Below are positions 26,733 through 34,243 of a stretch of 64,000 bases of DNA, piece after piece (positions within the stretch are counted from its first letter, which is position 1; each line of letters starts with the position of its first letter). The stretch comes from Varibaculum cambriense (GTDB taxonomy: Bacteria > Actinomycetota > Actinomycetes > Actinomycetales > Actinomycetaceae), in NCBI RefSeq assembly GCF_022133705.1, contig NZ_JAKNHJ010000001.1, positions 1 to 64,000 on the forward strand, written 5' to 3'. The notes beneath the pieces were generated by a model. That model was given only the letters and a program-made list of their open reading frames with translations, did not search any database and was not told where the DNA came from. The position numbers and the translations under genes are program-made.

Positions 26733-27269
26733 TTAGCGCAGAGGGCGCACCGGGGTGCCCTCGAAAGGTAGCAATAATCGCCGCAACAGGCCAGATAATT
26801 CTTTTCTTTCGTCCTCGTCCAAAGGAGCTACTAACTCGGACTCGCGCTGGAGGAGTTCCTTGAGAGCCGAATCGACCCGCGTAACCCCCTCTTCAGTAAG
26901 AGTTACCAGCACTGCCCGGCGATCATGCGGGGAAGGGGTGCGTTTGACTAGCCCCTTTTTTTCTAAGCGGTCAATCCGGTTAGTCATCGTGCCGGAAGAA
27001 ACCAAGAGTTCCTGCAACAAGGTGCCCGGGGTTAAAGAATAGGGCGCGGCGGCGCGGCGCAGTACCGACAAAACGTCGAACTCCCACGGTTCCATACCTT
27101 GAGTGTTGAAGGCTTCTTTACGCGCCAAATCCAAGTGGCGAGCTAAACGTGCAACTCGCGAATAAACCTCCATAGGAGATACATCCAGATCGGGACGTTC
27201 AATCTGCCAAGCAAGGACGATACGGTCGACTTCGTCAGTGGCATCGGAGGAATTATTCTGTGAAATCAC
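26733..27269 (-). CDS. MarR-family transcriptional regulator
   Basis: A 178-aa winged-helix repressor. The DNA-binding region spans about 62-130: FDVLSVLRRAAAPYSLTPGTL, LLVSSGTMTNRIDRLEKKGLV (recognition helix) and the wing RTPSPHDRRAVLVTLTEEG. Ligand unknown. Start is GTG at 27269 with a TAAACT box 6 nt upstream. A CTTGA/TCGAG inverted repeat overlaps the promoter spacer, fitting autoregulation. No obvious target gene is adjacent; the next gene downstream in coordinates is a tRNA. Confidence 0.85.
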   Translation of the reverse strand: MISQNNSSDATDEVDRIVLAWQIERPDLDVSPMEVYSRVARLARHLDLARKEAFNTQGMEPWEFDVLSVLRRAAAPYSLTPGTLLQELLVSSGTMTNRIDRLEKKGLVKRTPSPHDRRAVLVTLTEEGVTRVDSALKELLQRESELVAPLDEDERKELSGLLRRLLLPFEGTPVRPLR

Positions 27270-27275
27270 AAGCTA

Positions 27276-27300
27276 AGTTTACTTGAAGTCGAGACAATGG
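27276..27300 (-). promoter_or_regulatory. marR-like promoter with overlapping operator candidate
   Basis: TAAACT (27276-27281, minus strand) lies 6 nt from the GTG, so the transcript is probably leaderless. CTTGAAGTCGAG (27283-27294) is a near-palindrome (CTTGA/TCGAG) of the type bound by MarR dimers. A second palindrome, TTAGGT-TT-ACCTAA, lies at about 27335-27348. Confidence 0.4.
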
Positions 27301-27566
27301 TCTATGTCTGATTGCCATGAATATGGTCACGAAGTTAGGTTTACCTAAAATATGGATCTGGACACAGAAAATGGGTGCTTTTGCCGCGTTTTTTATTTTT
27401 ACTCCCTGGGGTTCTAACGCCGGTTAGCTCTCGCTTTTCCTGCTGGCGTGGAGTTACTTCCCAGAGCTGGGGTGGTAGAAAGATCGGCAAAATAATTCGG
27501 AACAGCTACAGGGGAAGGGGCGCGGTTTTAGGAAACTTTTTCGAATGTGTAAGATAGAGGAAGTAT

Positions 27567-27638
27567 TCCGCCCTGGTGTATAGGTAACACGCGGGCTTTT
27601 GGTGCCTTGAGAGCCGGGTTCGAATCCTGGGGGCGGAA
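27567..27638 (+). tRNA. tRNA-Gln (anticodon TTG)
   Basis: A 72-nt cloverleaf. The acceptor stem TCCGCCC (27567-27573) pairs with GGGCGGA (27631-27637), discriminator A. The anticodon loop TTTTGGT gives anticodon TTG, decoding CAA. The T arm is CCGGG-TTCGAAT-CCTGG. The U1-A72 pair is typical of glutamine tRNAs. Placement just before glmU-prs matches other actinobacteria. CCA is not encoded. Confidence 0.93.
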
Positions 27639-27693
27639 CTGGCATTTCGAGTGCCTACTATTTCCAATCCGGCTACCTGTAAGGGGTCAAATC

Positions 27694-28713
27694 GTGGAAA
27701 ATACGCCGTCTGCAGCGATTGTTTTAGCAGCTGGTAAAGGTACTCGGATGAAATCTACTCGTCCAAAAGTTTTGCACCCCTTGGCAGGTAAAGCACTATT
27801 GGGGCATGCTTTGGATGCAGTTGCTGCCTTGGATCCCACCTCATTATGTGTTGTAATCCGCCATGAACGGCAGGCGGTTGCCCAGTATGTTAACCAGTAT
27901 TATCCACAGGCAGTCTTAGCTGATCAAGATGAAATTCCGGGAACCGGGCGGGCGGTGCAATGCGCTCTGGATAAACTGGCGCAGCAGGGTGAACTGGCAG
28001 GTACTGTCGTTATCACTTCGGGTGATGTGCCCCTGCTAGAAAGTTCTACCCTGGAAAAATTGCTGGAAAGCCACCAGCTATCCGGTAATCAGGTGACGGT
28101 GCTAACCACCCAGGTACCAGACCCCAGCGGATACGGGAGGGTAATCCGTTCCGATTCGGGCGCAGTAACCGCCATTATCGAGGATCGTGACTGCAATGAA
28201 GACCAACGCAGTATCCGAGAAATTAATGCCGGGATCTATGCCTTTGACGCCCAGTTCTTAAACCAGGCACTTTCTGGCCTCGGTACCGATAATGATCAGG
28301 GCGAGGTGTACCTGACTGACACTATCGCTCTGGCGGCTAGTAACGGGCGGGCAGGAGCCTATCTGATCACTGACTATATGCAGGCCGAGGGTTGTAATGA
28401 CCGGGCTCAGCTAGCAGGATTGCACCGCGAATATAACCGGCGGATCCTTAACCAGCTGATGAAAGCGGGAGTGAGCATCGTTGACCCCGAAACCACTTGG
28501 ATTGAAAAAAGCGTCAAGATTGCTGCCGATGCCCTGGTTTTGCCCGGATGCGATTTGCATGGAAACACGGTGATTGCTCCCGGAGCGGAGATTGGCCCGT
28601 TTACTTCCCTCACCGATGTAAAAGTTGGGGAGGGCGCGCGGGTGCGTAGGTGTGATTTACGGGCGGTAAATCTTGCCAGCGGTTCCAACCACACATGCGA
28701 AACCAATCTCTAA
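27694..28713 (+). CDS. glmU: GlmU N-terminal uridyltransferase, lacking the acetyltransferase domain
   Basis: A 339-aa protein equal to the first three quarters of GlmU. The pyrophosphorylase domain that makes UDP-GlcNAc from GlcNAc-1-P is complete: the signature AAGKGTRMKSTRPKVLHPLAGK at about 10-31, ITSGDVPLLE near 108, YGRVIR near 143, and the REINAGIYAFD region near 176. Only a few coils of the left-handed beta-helix follow, ending ARVRRCDLRAVNLASGSNH. The ~120-residue acetyltransferase catalytic part is missing. Only 71 bp separate it from prs and no lost frame continues it. GTG at 27694 is preferred because it lies past the tRNA. Confidence 0.85.
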   Translation: MENTPSAAIVLAAGKGTRMKSTRPKVLHPLAGKALLGHALDAVAALDPTSLCVVIRHERQAVAQYVNQYYPQAVLADQDEIPGTGRAVQCALDKLAQQGELAGTVVITSGDVPLLESSTLEKLLESHQLSGNQVTVLTTQVPDPSGYGRVIRSDSGAVTAIIEDRDCNEDQRSIREINAGIYAFDAQFLNQALSGLGTDNDQGEVYLTDTIALAASNGRAGAYLITDYMQAEGCNDRAQLAGLHREYNRRILNQLMKAGVSIVDPETTWIEKSVKIAADALVLPGCDLHGNTVIAPGAEIGPFTSLTDVKVGEGARVRRCDLRAVNLASGSNHTCETNL

Positions 28714-28784
28714 GACGCATGAGGACTTGTACAATCAAATTAACGGTATGGCGAATTTTAACCGAAAGTGAAAGGTAACACTCA

Positions 28785-29762
28785 ATGACGGGGATTAAAT
28801 CTGCAGGTCAGAAACACCTTCTGATTGTACCGGGACGGGCATACCCCGAACTTGCCCAAGGAATTGCTGAAGAGCTCCATACTGAAGTGCTACCGACCGT
28901 TGCCTATGACTTTGCCAATGGCGAGATTTACGTACGCTTCTCGGAGTCAGTCCGGGGGGCGGACTGCTACGTGGTGCAATCCCATACTGCACCTTTGAAC
29001 AAGTGGGTAATGGAACAGATGATTATGGTGGATGCCCTCAAACGGGCATCGGCAGCGCGCATCACTGTAGTAGCACCCTTCTTCCCCTACGCGCGACAAG
29101 ATAAGAAGCATCAGGGACGCGAACCAATCTCTGCCCGCCTAATCGCCGACCTATTCAAAACTGCTGGTGCTGACCGGTTGATGAGTGTCGACCTGCACGC
29201 CGCCCAGGAGCAGGGATTCTTTGATGGTCCGTGGGATCACCTTTATGCGCAGCCGGTGCTGATTGATTATGTTAAACGGCGGGTAGACCAAACCAATCTG
29301 ACGATTGTTTCTCCCGATGCCGGGCGGATTCGGGTGGCAGAAAAATGGGCTAATAAGCTAGGAGGATGCGAACTAGCTTTCGTTCATAAGACTCGGGATA
29401 CCACCCGTCCCAATGTGGCGGTAGCTCACCGGGTAGTAGGTACGGTTGAGGGACGCACCTGCGTTCTGGTTGATGATCTGATTGATACTGGCGGCACTAT
29501 CGCGGAAGCGGTGAAAGTGCTACTCCATTCGGGGGCGAAAGATGTGATTGTGGCAGCCACACACGGGGTACTTTCTCCGCCTGCCGCCGAGAGGCTTTCT
29601 ACCTGTGGGGCTCGCGAAATTATTGTTACCGACACTCTGCCGATTTCAGCAGATAAGCGTTTCCCGCAGCTAACGATCCTGCCAATCGCGCCCCTACTGG
29701 CCAGCGCGATTCGCACCGTGTTCGATGACGGCTCCGTAACCGCCCTCTTCGATCAGGAATAG
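28785..29762 (+). CDS. prs: Ribose-phosphate pyrophosphokinase
   Basis: A 325-aa PRPP synthetase that makes 5-phosphoribosyl diphosphate from ribose-5-phosphate and ATP for nucleotide, His and Trp synthesis. Motifs: FANGEIYVRF near 43, PFFPYARQDKK near 95, the DLHAAQEQGFF ATP-binding segment near 132, and the PRPP loop VLVDDLIDTGGTIAEA near 227-242. Start ATG with GTGAAAGG 8-9 nt upstream. It follows glmU as in mycobacteria, 71 bp away. Confidence 0.96.
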   Translation: MTGIKSAGQKHLLIVPGRAYPELAQGIAEELHTEVLPTVAYDFANGEIYVRFSESVRGADCYVVQSHTAPLNKWVMEQMIMVDALKRASAARITVVAPFFPYARQDKKHQGREPISARLIADLFKTAGADRLMSVDLHAAQEQGFFDGPWDHLYAQPVLIDYVKRRVDQTNLTIVSPDAGRIRVAEKWANKLGGCELAFVHKTRDTTRPNVAVAHRVVGTVEGRTCVLVDDLIDTGGTIAEAVKVLLHSGAKDVIVAATHGVLSPPAAERLSTCGAREIIVTDTLPISADKRFPQLTILPIAPLLASAIRTVFDDGSVTALFDQE

Positions 29763-29770
29763 AAATCCTC

Positions 29771-29801
29771 TGGCAATAAATGTGAGTTGCCAAACCTTTT
29801 A
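29771..29801 (+). terminator. Weak hairpin downstream of prs
   Basis: TGGCAA (29771-29776) can pair with TTGCCA (29787-29792), followed by AAACCTTTT. A short stem with a short T-run: a weak intrinsic terminator at best. Confidence 0.4.
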
Positions 29802-29829
29802 GTCCTTCCGAGTTTACCTGACCGGTTGG

Positions 29830-29955
29830 GGACTATATCCTAAAGCTAGGTTGCCTCGGCGAGGGCGCATCTGCGCCGTTATCGACGTGGCCGTGGGGAA
29901 ACCCACGTCCTCCGGGGTTCCGCAAATATCTGTAATCCTAAGGAGGAGCGTAAAT
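29830..29955 (+). promoter_or_regulatory. Structured 5' leader of rplY
   Basis: After a likely -10 region (TATATC, 29834-29839) the leader forms two hairpins: GGCGCA/TGCGCC (29864-29877) and GACGTGG/CCACGTC (29884-29909). CCTCC at 29909-29913 can pair with the ribosome-binding site GGAGG at 29942-29946. This is the layout of a translational switch, plausibly autoregulation by L25. The switch is inference. Confidence 0.45.
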
Positions 29956-30579
29956 ATGGCTTCAGAGCTATCTGCACAACTACGTAATGAAACCGGTAAA
30001 GGCGCAGCGCGTCGTGCTCGTCGCGCCGGCCAGATTCCGGCGGTACTCTATGGGCACACCGTAGAAGAAAACCTGCACCTTAACCTGCCGGGACACGACA
30101 CTTTCCTGATCGTAAAAGATAACCCGAACGCGATTATTAACCTAGACATTGACGGGGAAAAGCACCTGGTACTGTTAAAGGAAATCCAGCGTCACCCGGT
30201 ACGCCGCGATATTCTGCACATTGACCTGCTAGCGGTAAGCCGCGACGAAAAAGTGGAAGTGGAAGTTCCGGTTACGGTTACGGGCGAGCCTGCCCCGGGC
30301 ACCGTGGTCAACCTGGAAATCTTCGACCTGCCGGTACAGGTATCTCCGCTGGAGATTCCCGAAGAAATCGTTATCAACGTCGAAGGCTGGGAAGAAGGCC
30401 ACGTACTACGCGCTGGCGAGCTAGAGCTGCCTGCAGACGTAGTCACCACGTTGGATGACGATCACGACGTACTCTCGATTACTCTGCCCGAAGAAATGCC
30501 GGAGGAGCCGGCTGCTGAAGAGGGCGAAGAAGGCGAAGAGGCTGCTGAGGAAGAAGCTAAGGAAGAATCCGAAGAGTAA
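29956..30579 (+). CDS. rplY: 50S ribosomal protein L25/general stress protein Ctc
   Basis: A 207-aa L25 protein of the Ctc (TL5) type, which binds 5S rRNA. The N-terminal domain (about 1-90) has ETGKGAARRARRAGQIPAVLYG and RHPVRRDILHIDLLAV. The C-terminal CTC domain (about 95-180) holds PVTVTGEPAPGTV. The tail is a very acidic Glu/Ala run (about 182-207). ATG at 29956 follows a strong AAGGAGGAGCG site; an upstream in-frame extension to 29851 covers the structured leader and is rejected. Followed by a strong terminator and then pth. Confidence 0.94.
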   Translation: MASELSAQLRNETGKGAARRARRAGQIPAVLYGHTVEENLHLNLPGHDTFLIVKDNPNAIINLDIDGEKHLVLLKEIQRHPVRRDILHIDLLAVSRDEKVEVEVPVTVTGEPAPGTVVNLEIFDLPVQVSPLEIPEEIVINVEGWEEGHVLRAGELELPADVVTTLDDDHDVLSITLPEEMPEEPAAEEGEEGEEAAEEEAKEESEE

Positions 30580-30592
30580 CCACTGCTTTTAT

Positions 30593-30630
30593 GGTTCGGG
30601 GAGGGCGGTAGCCCTCCCCGAAACCAATTT
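30593..30630 (+). terminator. Terminator after rplY
   Basis: GGTTCGGGGAGGG (30593-30605) pairs with CCCTCCCCGAAACC (30612-30625) with a single bulge around CGGTAG. It is followed by AATTT. A very stable GC stem 14 nt after the stop codon. Confidence 0.7.
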
Positions 30631-30661
30631 AGTGGGGTAGGACGTTAATTTGGGGGTTGAA

Positions 30662-31258
30662 ATGGAGTCATCTTGGCTGGTGATTGGCCTGGGTAATCCA
30701 GGAGAAAAATACGTGGGAACCCGCCATAATGCCGGTCATCTGACGATTGACCACTTGGCGCAATCCCAAGGAGAACAGCTACGACGCCATAAAACTGGCT
30801 GCCAGGTAGCAAGCTTACATCTGGGCATACCAGGCAGTCCTGGACCTACGGTGCATCTGGCGAAGCTGGATTCCTATATGAATACCTCAGGAATTCCCAC
30901 CGCTAAACTGGTGAATTTTTTTGGAATCGATCCTACCCAAAATCTGCTGGTAGTCCACGATGAACTCGATTTAGTGGCTTACGATTTACGGCTTAAACGC
31001 GGAGGAGGTGAAGGCGGACACAACGGTCTGCGCTCCATCAGTCAGAACCTGGGAACTAAAGACTATGCACGCCTGCGGATCGGGATCGGTCGTCCTCATC
31101 CGAGGCAAGATCCCGCTGACTATGTGCTTTCCCGTTTTCCCCGCGGGGAACAAGGATCCCTTAACGAGGCTTTAGAGCGCGCTGGACAAGCGATAACCGA
31201 AGTGGTGACCCAGGGTTTTGTCCGGGCGCAGCAGCGTGTGAACTCTCACGCTATTTAG
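30662..31258 (+). CDS. pth: Peptidyl-tRNA hydrolase
   Basis: A 198-aa Pth, which frees tRNA from prematurely released peptidyl-tRNA. Signature GLGNPGEKYVGTRHNAGH lies near 9-26 (catalytic His in RHNAGH), and LAKLDSYMNTSG near 63, VVHDELDLVAYDLRLKRGGG near 94, and GGEGGHNGLRSISQNLGTKDYARLRIGIGRP near 112-142 follow. ATG at 30662 is favoured; a TTG at 30650 in the same frame is less likely. Position after rplY is the standard actinobacterial order. Confidence 0.95.
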   Translation: MESSWLVIGLGNPGEKYVGTRHNAGHLTIDHLAQSQGEQLRRHKTGCQVASLHLGIPGSPGPTVHLAKLDSYMNTSGIPTAKLVNFFGIDPTQNLLVVHDELDLVAYDLRLKRGGGEGGHNGLRSISQNLGTKDYARLRIGIGRPHPRQDPADYVLSRFPRGEQGSLNEALERAGQAITEVVTQGFVRAQQRVNSHAI

Positions 31259-31280
31259 TACCGTTAAATTGGCAGCTAAC

Positions 31281-32390
31281 CTAGTTATCGGCTGAGGCCG
31301 GGCTGATCTTTACCTTCGCTTCTTTCGCGTCCAAGCCCGGCAGCGGCCCCGCATCATGCCCTAATTGGGCTTGCAAATCAACCAAACTAGCCAGGGTGGG
31401 AGATAGTAGAGCTTCTTGCACATCCGGAACCAGGGGCAGTAAATCCATCTGCACCTGGCAGGCAAGCCCTAACCCTTTCGCAATTGCGGACTTATCGGCA
31501 CCGCTAAAACCGGAGTAGGGCTGATAAGTTGCTTCGCGAGGATCAGAATCTAACTGGGCAACAAGTTGTTGTATCTGGCGCAGCAGCAGGGGAGTGACCA
31601 CGTTAGAAACCAGGTTTTTTAACTGCACATCCTGGCTTTGCGCAACGTTTTTCTCGATATTAAATCGCAGGGAATCTAGTTGTTTAATACTGCGGGAAAT
31701 CTGGTTTTTTTCCTGCTGACTTAAGGGTGTTTTGGCCCGCTTCTGTGGGTTTTTGGCGGCTGGGGTGGCGCGATGCCACTTACCTTCTCGGTAGCTTTTC
31801 GCCTCCAGCGGGGTGGTTTTGGCAGGCGGTAGCGTAAGAGAAGAAGCTGCCGCGATCTGCTTATTTTCTCGCTCCATCGCCACCCCGGTAGCGAATAGTA
31901 TTTTTGCTAAGTCCTCGGTTTCCTTAGCACGCGCGGTATCCTCCTTGTCGCCCTCACTAGCTGCTAGCTGCTGGCGCGACAGTAAAGTAAGTGCCCCGGC
32001 GTCATTTAAGATATCAGCCTGGCAATTAGCCAGTTTATGGACTAAAGCTTGCCCATTTCCGGGGACGCGATAGTCGGCAGGCTCTGGCAGGGCCTCTGGT
32101 TTTTCTCTGCCCGAAAGTTTCACTTCCTGGGTGGGCCAGCGTTGCCCCAGGACTTTACTGCGGGTTGTGAAGTGATTTTTAAAAGCCGCTAACTTTGGGT
32201 CAGAGCTAAAAACAGTTTCGATGCCACTAGCAATCGCTTCTTGACAGTAACTGGCACGATAGCGTGCCATCTGGGTTAGGCTTGCGTTCACTGCGTCGCC
32301 GGAACCATCATCAATCCGCACCCCGCAGCCAGAAAGGCTCAGCGAAGCAACTAATATCCCAGTAAGGGGAACAATCCAGGTTTTCTTCAT
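31281..32390 (-). CDS. Putative lipoprotein
   Basis: A ~369-aa secreted protein I do not recognise. The signal peptide MKKTWIVPLTGILVASLSLSGCG ends in the lipobox LSLSGC, so the mature protein would be lipid-anchored at Cys22. The rest is alpha-helical, rich in Ala/Gln/Leu, without a known motif. An ATG at 32417, nine codons further up, is possible; the later ATG gives the more typical signal peptide. It sits between pth and rimP on the opposite strand and is divergent from rimP. Confidence 0.6.
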   Translation of the reverse strand: MKKTWIVPLTGILVASLSLSGCGVRIDDGSGDAVNASLTQMARYRASYCQEAIASGIETVFSSDPKLAAFKNHFTTRSKVLGQRWPTQEVKLSGREKPEALPEPADYRVPGNGQALVHKLANCQADILNDAGALTLLSRQQLAASEGDKEDTARAKETEDLAKILFATGVAMERENKQIAAASSLTLPPAKTTPLEAKSYREGKWHRATPAAKNPQKRAKTPLSQQEKNQISRSIKQLDSLRFNIEKNVAQSQDVQLKNLVSNVVTPLLLRQIQQLVAQLDSDPREATYQPYSGFSGADKSAIAKGLGLACQVQMDLLPLVPDVQEALLSPTLASLVDLQAQLGHDAGPLPGLDAKEAKVKISPASADN

Positions 32391-32464
32391 CAAAGTTAAG
32401 TTTGCCACGGGTAACATGTTTTTTGAAATGATAAAACGGTAAGGCGAACAAGAGACGAGGAAAA

Positions 32465-32929
32465 ATGACTAAACCTAGAACCAAGTTGGAAAATGAACTT
32501 GTTGATCTGCTGCGCCCAGATTGCGAAGCGGCCGGCCTCTACCTAGAGGAAGTATCGCTAAAGCGAGCCGGAAAATACACCCGCCTGGTGGTAACGGTAG
32601 ATTTACCGCGCGGACCGGGCGCGGTAAATGAAGAACAGCTATCACAAGTAACTTTGGAGATTTCCCGGCATTTAGATGAAGCTGACCCGATTAAAGGAAC
32701 CTATAACCTGGAGGTCTCTACCCCCGGAATTGAGCGGCCTTTAGAGGAGGAACGCCAATTTTCTAGGGCAATTGGACATCGGGTAAAAGTGAAAAAATGT
32801 GATGGTACCCGCGAAGAGGGTAAGCTGGTGGATACAACAACTGAAGACATCGAATTGGAAACTGCCACTGGCCGGCGCACTATCGCTCTAACAGATATTG
32901 CGCACGCCCAAATGGTGGTGCAGTTCTAA
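32465..32929 (+). CDS. rimP: Ribosome maturation factor RimP
   Basis: A 154-aa 30S assembly factor. N-terminal alpha/beta domain: LEEVSLKRAGKYTRLVVTVD near 27-46 and ISRHLDEADPIKGTYNLEVSTPGIERPL near 65-92, the family hallmark. The C-terminal SH3-like barrel contains GHRVKVKKCDGTREEGKLV near 100. The start follows GACGAGGAAAA. It heads the rimP-nusA-infB cluster, 17 nt before nusA. Confidence 0.92.
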   Translation: MTKPRTKLENELVDLLRPDCEAAGLYLEEVSLKRAGKYTRLVVTVDLPRGPGAVNEEQLSQVTLEISRHLDEADPIKGTYNLEVSTPGIERPLEEERQFSRAIGHRVKVKKCDGTREEGKLVDTTTEDIELETATGRRTIALTDIAHAQMVVQF

Positions 32930-32946
32930 AGCTCGTAAGGAGCATC

Positions 32947-33939
32947 ATGGATATTGATATGGCCGCTTTACGGATGGTAGAGGCGGAGAAGGGCGTCAGT
33001 CTCGATACCCTTATGGCTGCTATCGAAGACGCTTTACTAAAGGCGTACCACAATGCCCCGGGAGCACTTGAGGACGCGCGAGTAGAAGTCGATCGCAAAA
33101 ATGGCCATGTAATGGTGATGGCAGCGGAAATCGATGAAGATGGCAATAAGATCGGCGAATTCGATGACACTCCTTCGGGGTTCGGACGGATCGCTACTAC
33201 CACTGCCCGCTCCATTATTATGCAGCGGCTGCGGGAAGCCGAGGATGAGCAGGTACTGGGCTCTTTTAGGGATAAAAAGGGCGAAGTGGTTTCCGGGATT
33301 ATCCAGCAGAGCCGAGATAAAGATGTCGTGGTGGTAAAAGTTGGCGAATTCGAGGCGGTTTTGCCGAAAGCCGAGCAGGTTCCAGGCGAGCAATATCGCC
33401 ACGGGCAGTGGATCCGGGCAGTAGTAGTAAAAACTATGATGGGTGAAAAAGGGGCACGGATCGAGGTTTCGCGTCGCCACCCGGATCTGGTGCGGGGGCT
33501 ATTTTCTCGGGAAGTCCCCGAGATTACCTCGGGTGATGTGGTGATCGAGTCGGTGGCGCGAGAAGCTGGCTACCGTACCAAGATTGCGGTGCGTTCTACT
33601 CGTCCTAATATCAATGCTAAAGGGGCTTGTATCGGGCCGATGGGACGGCGGGTACGAGCCGTGATGAATGAGCTTAACCACGAAAAAATCGACATTGTCG
33701 ACTATTCCGAGGACGTGGCTACTTTCGTCGCTAATGCGCTCTCACCTGCGCATGTTACGTCTGTCACGGTAGAACCCGCCGAGCATGTATTGGCACATGT
33801 GGTGGTTCCAGATTTCCAGCTATCTTTAGCTATCGGCAAAGAAGGACAAAACGCGCGTCTAGCTGCTCGTTTAACGGGAGCGAAGATTGATATTAGGTCT
33901 GATATGGATCTTGAAACCGCCAGTGAGGAAGTGCAATAG
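32947..33939 (+). CDS. nusA: Transcription termination/antitermination factor NusA
   Basis: A 330-aa NusA of the short actinobacterial form: an N-terminal RNA-polymerase-binding domain (about 1-120), an S1 domain (about 130-200, [20 protein letters not shown]), and two KH domains with [15 protein letters not shown] near 225 and [23 protein letters not shown] near 294-316. It lacks the C-terminal acidic repeats of enterobacterial NusA, as expected in this phylum. ATG follows AAGGAGCATC. Normally ylxR would follow; here a structured leader and infB follow instead. Confidence 0.95.
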   Translation: MDIDMAALRMVEAEKGVSLDTLMAAIEDALLKAYHNAPGALEDARVEVDRKNGHVMVMAAEIDEDGNKIGEFDDTPSGFGRIATTTARSIIMQRLREAEDEQVLGSFRDKKGEVVSGIIQQSRDKDVVVVKVGEFEAVLPKAEQVPGEQYRHGQWIRAVVVKTMMGEKGARIEVSRRHPDLVRGLFSREVPEITSGDVVIESVAREAGYRTKIAVRSTRPNINAKGACIGPMGRRVRAVMNELNHEKIDIVDYSEDVATFVANALSPAHVTSVTVEPAEHVLAHVVVPDFQLSLAIGKEGQNARLAARLTGAKIDIRSDMDLETASEEVQ

Positions 33940-34000
33940 CCGATTTCTATGTGCTCGCCCTACTGTAGGTGGCTTCGGCTTATTGCAGTCAAGGCGCTAG

Positions 34001-34243
34001 TATAGATATCGGAACCTAACTTTGGTTGCAATGGACGCACCGGTTCTAGGCCTTGCCTGACCGGTGCTTTCTTGTGGCTAGGCTAGGGTCGTTTAAGTAA
34101 GGTTACCGGCATCTACCCCCCAGTGGATGCCCGATACAGGAAAGCAGGGTTGGAAGCTGATGGTCACCCGATGAGCAACCAGCGATGATCTGCCAATTTA
34201 AGCAATAGCCTGCTCCATGCTGGGCAGGCCAGCAAGGAGAATT
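34001..34243 (+). promoter_or_regulatory. Structured leader upstream of infB, with internal promoter
   Basis: The 304-bp nusA-infB gap holds a TATAGA box (34001-34006) shortly before the terminator at 34037. Then come three further stems: GGCATC/GATGCC (about 34109-34132), TGGT/ACCA (near 34160-34180) and GCCTGC/GCAGGC (near 34209-34230). The last lies just before the AAGGAG site of infB. Promoter plus early terminator resembles an attenuator or a short RNA; no known riboswitch is recognised, and no ylxR gene is present. Confidence 0.4.
34037..34074 (+). terminator. Intrinsic terminator between nusA and infB
   Basis: GCACCGGT (34037-34044) pairs with ACCGGTGC (34060-34067), a perfect 8-bp stem, followed by TTTCTTG. 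It may end nusA transcripts or act as an attenuator for the promoter just upstream. Confidence 0.65.

Noticed and set aside
28714-28784. Frameshifted remainder of glmU
   Set aside because: Only 71 bp before prs, far too short for the missing acetyltransferase part, and no hexapeptide motif in any frame.
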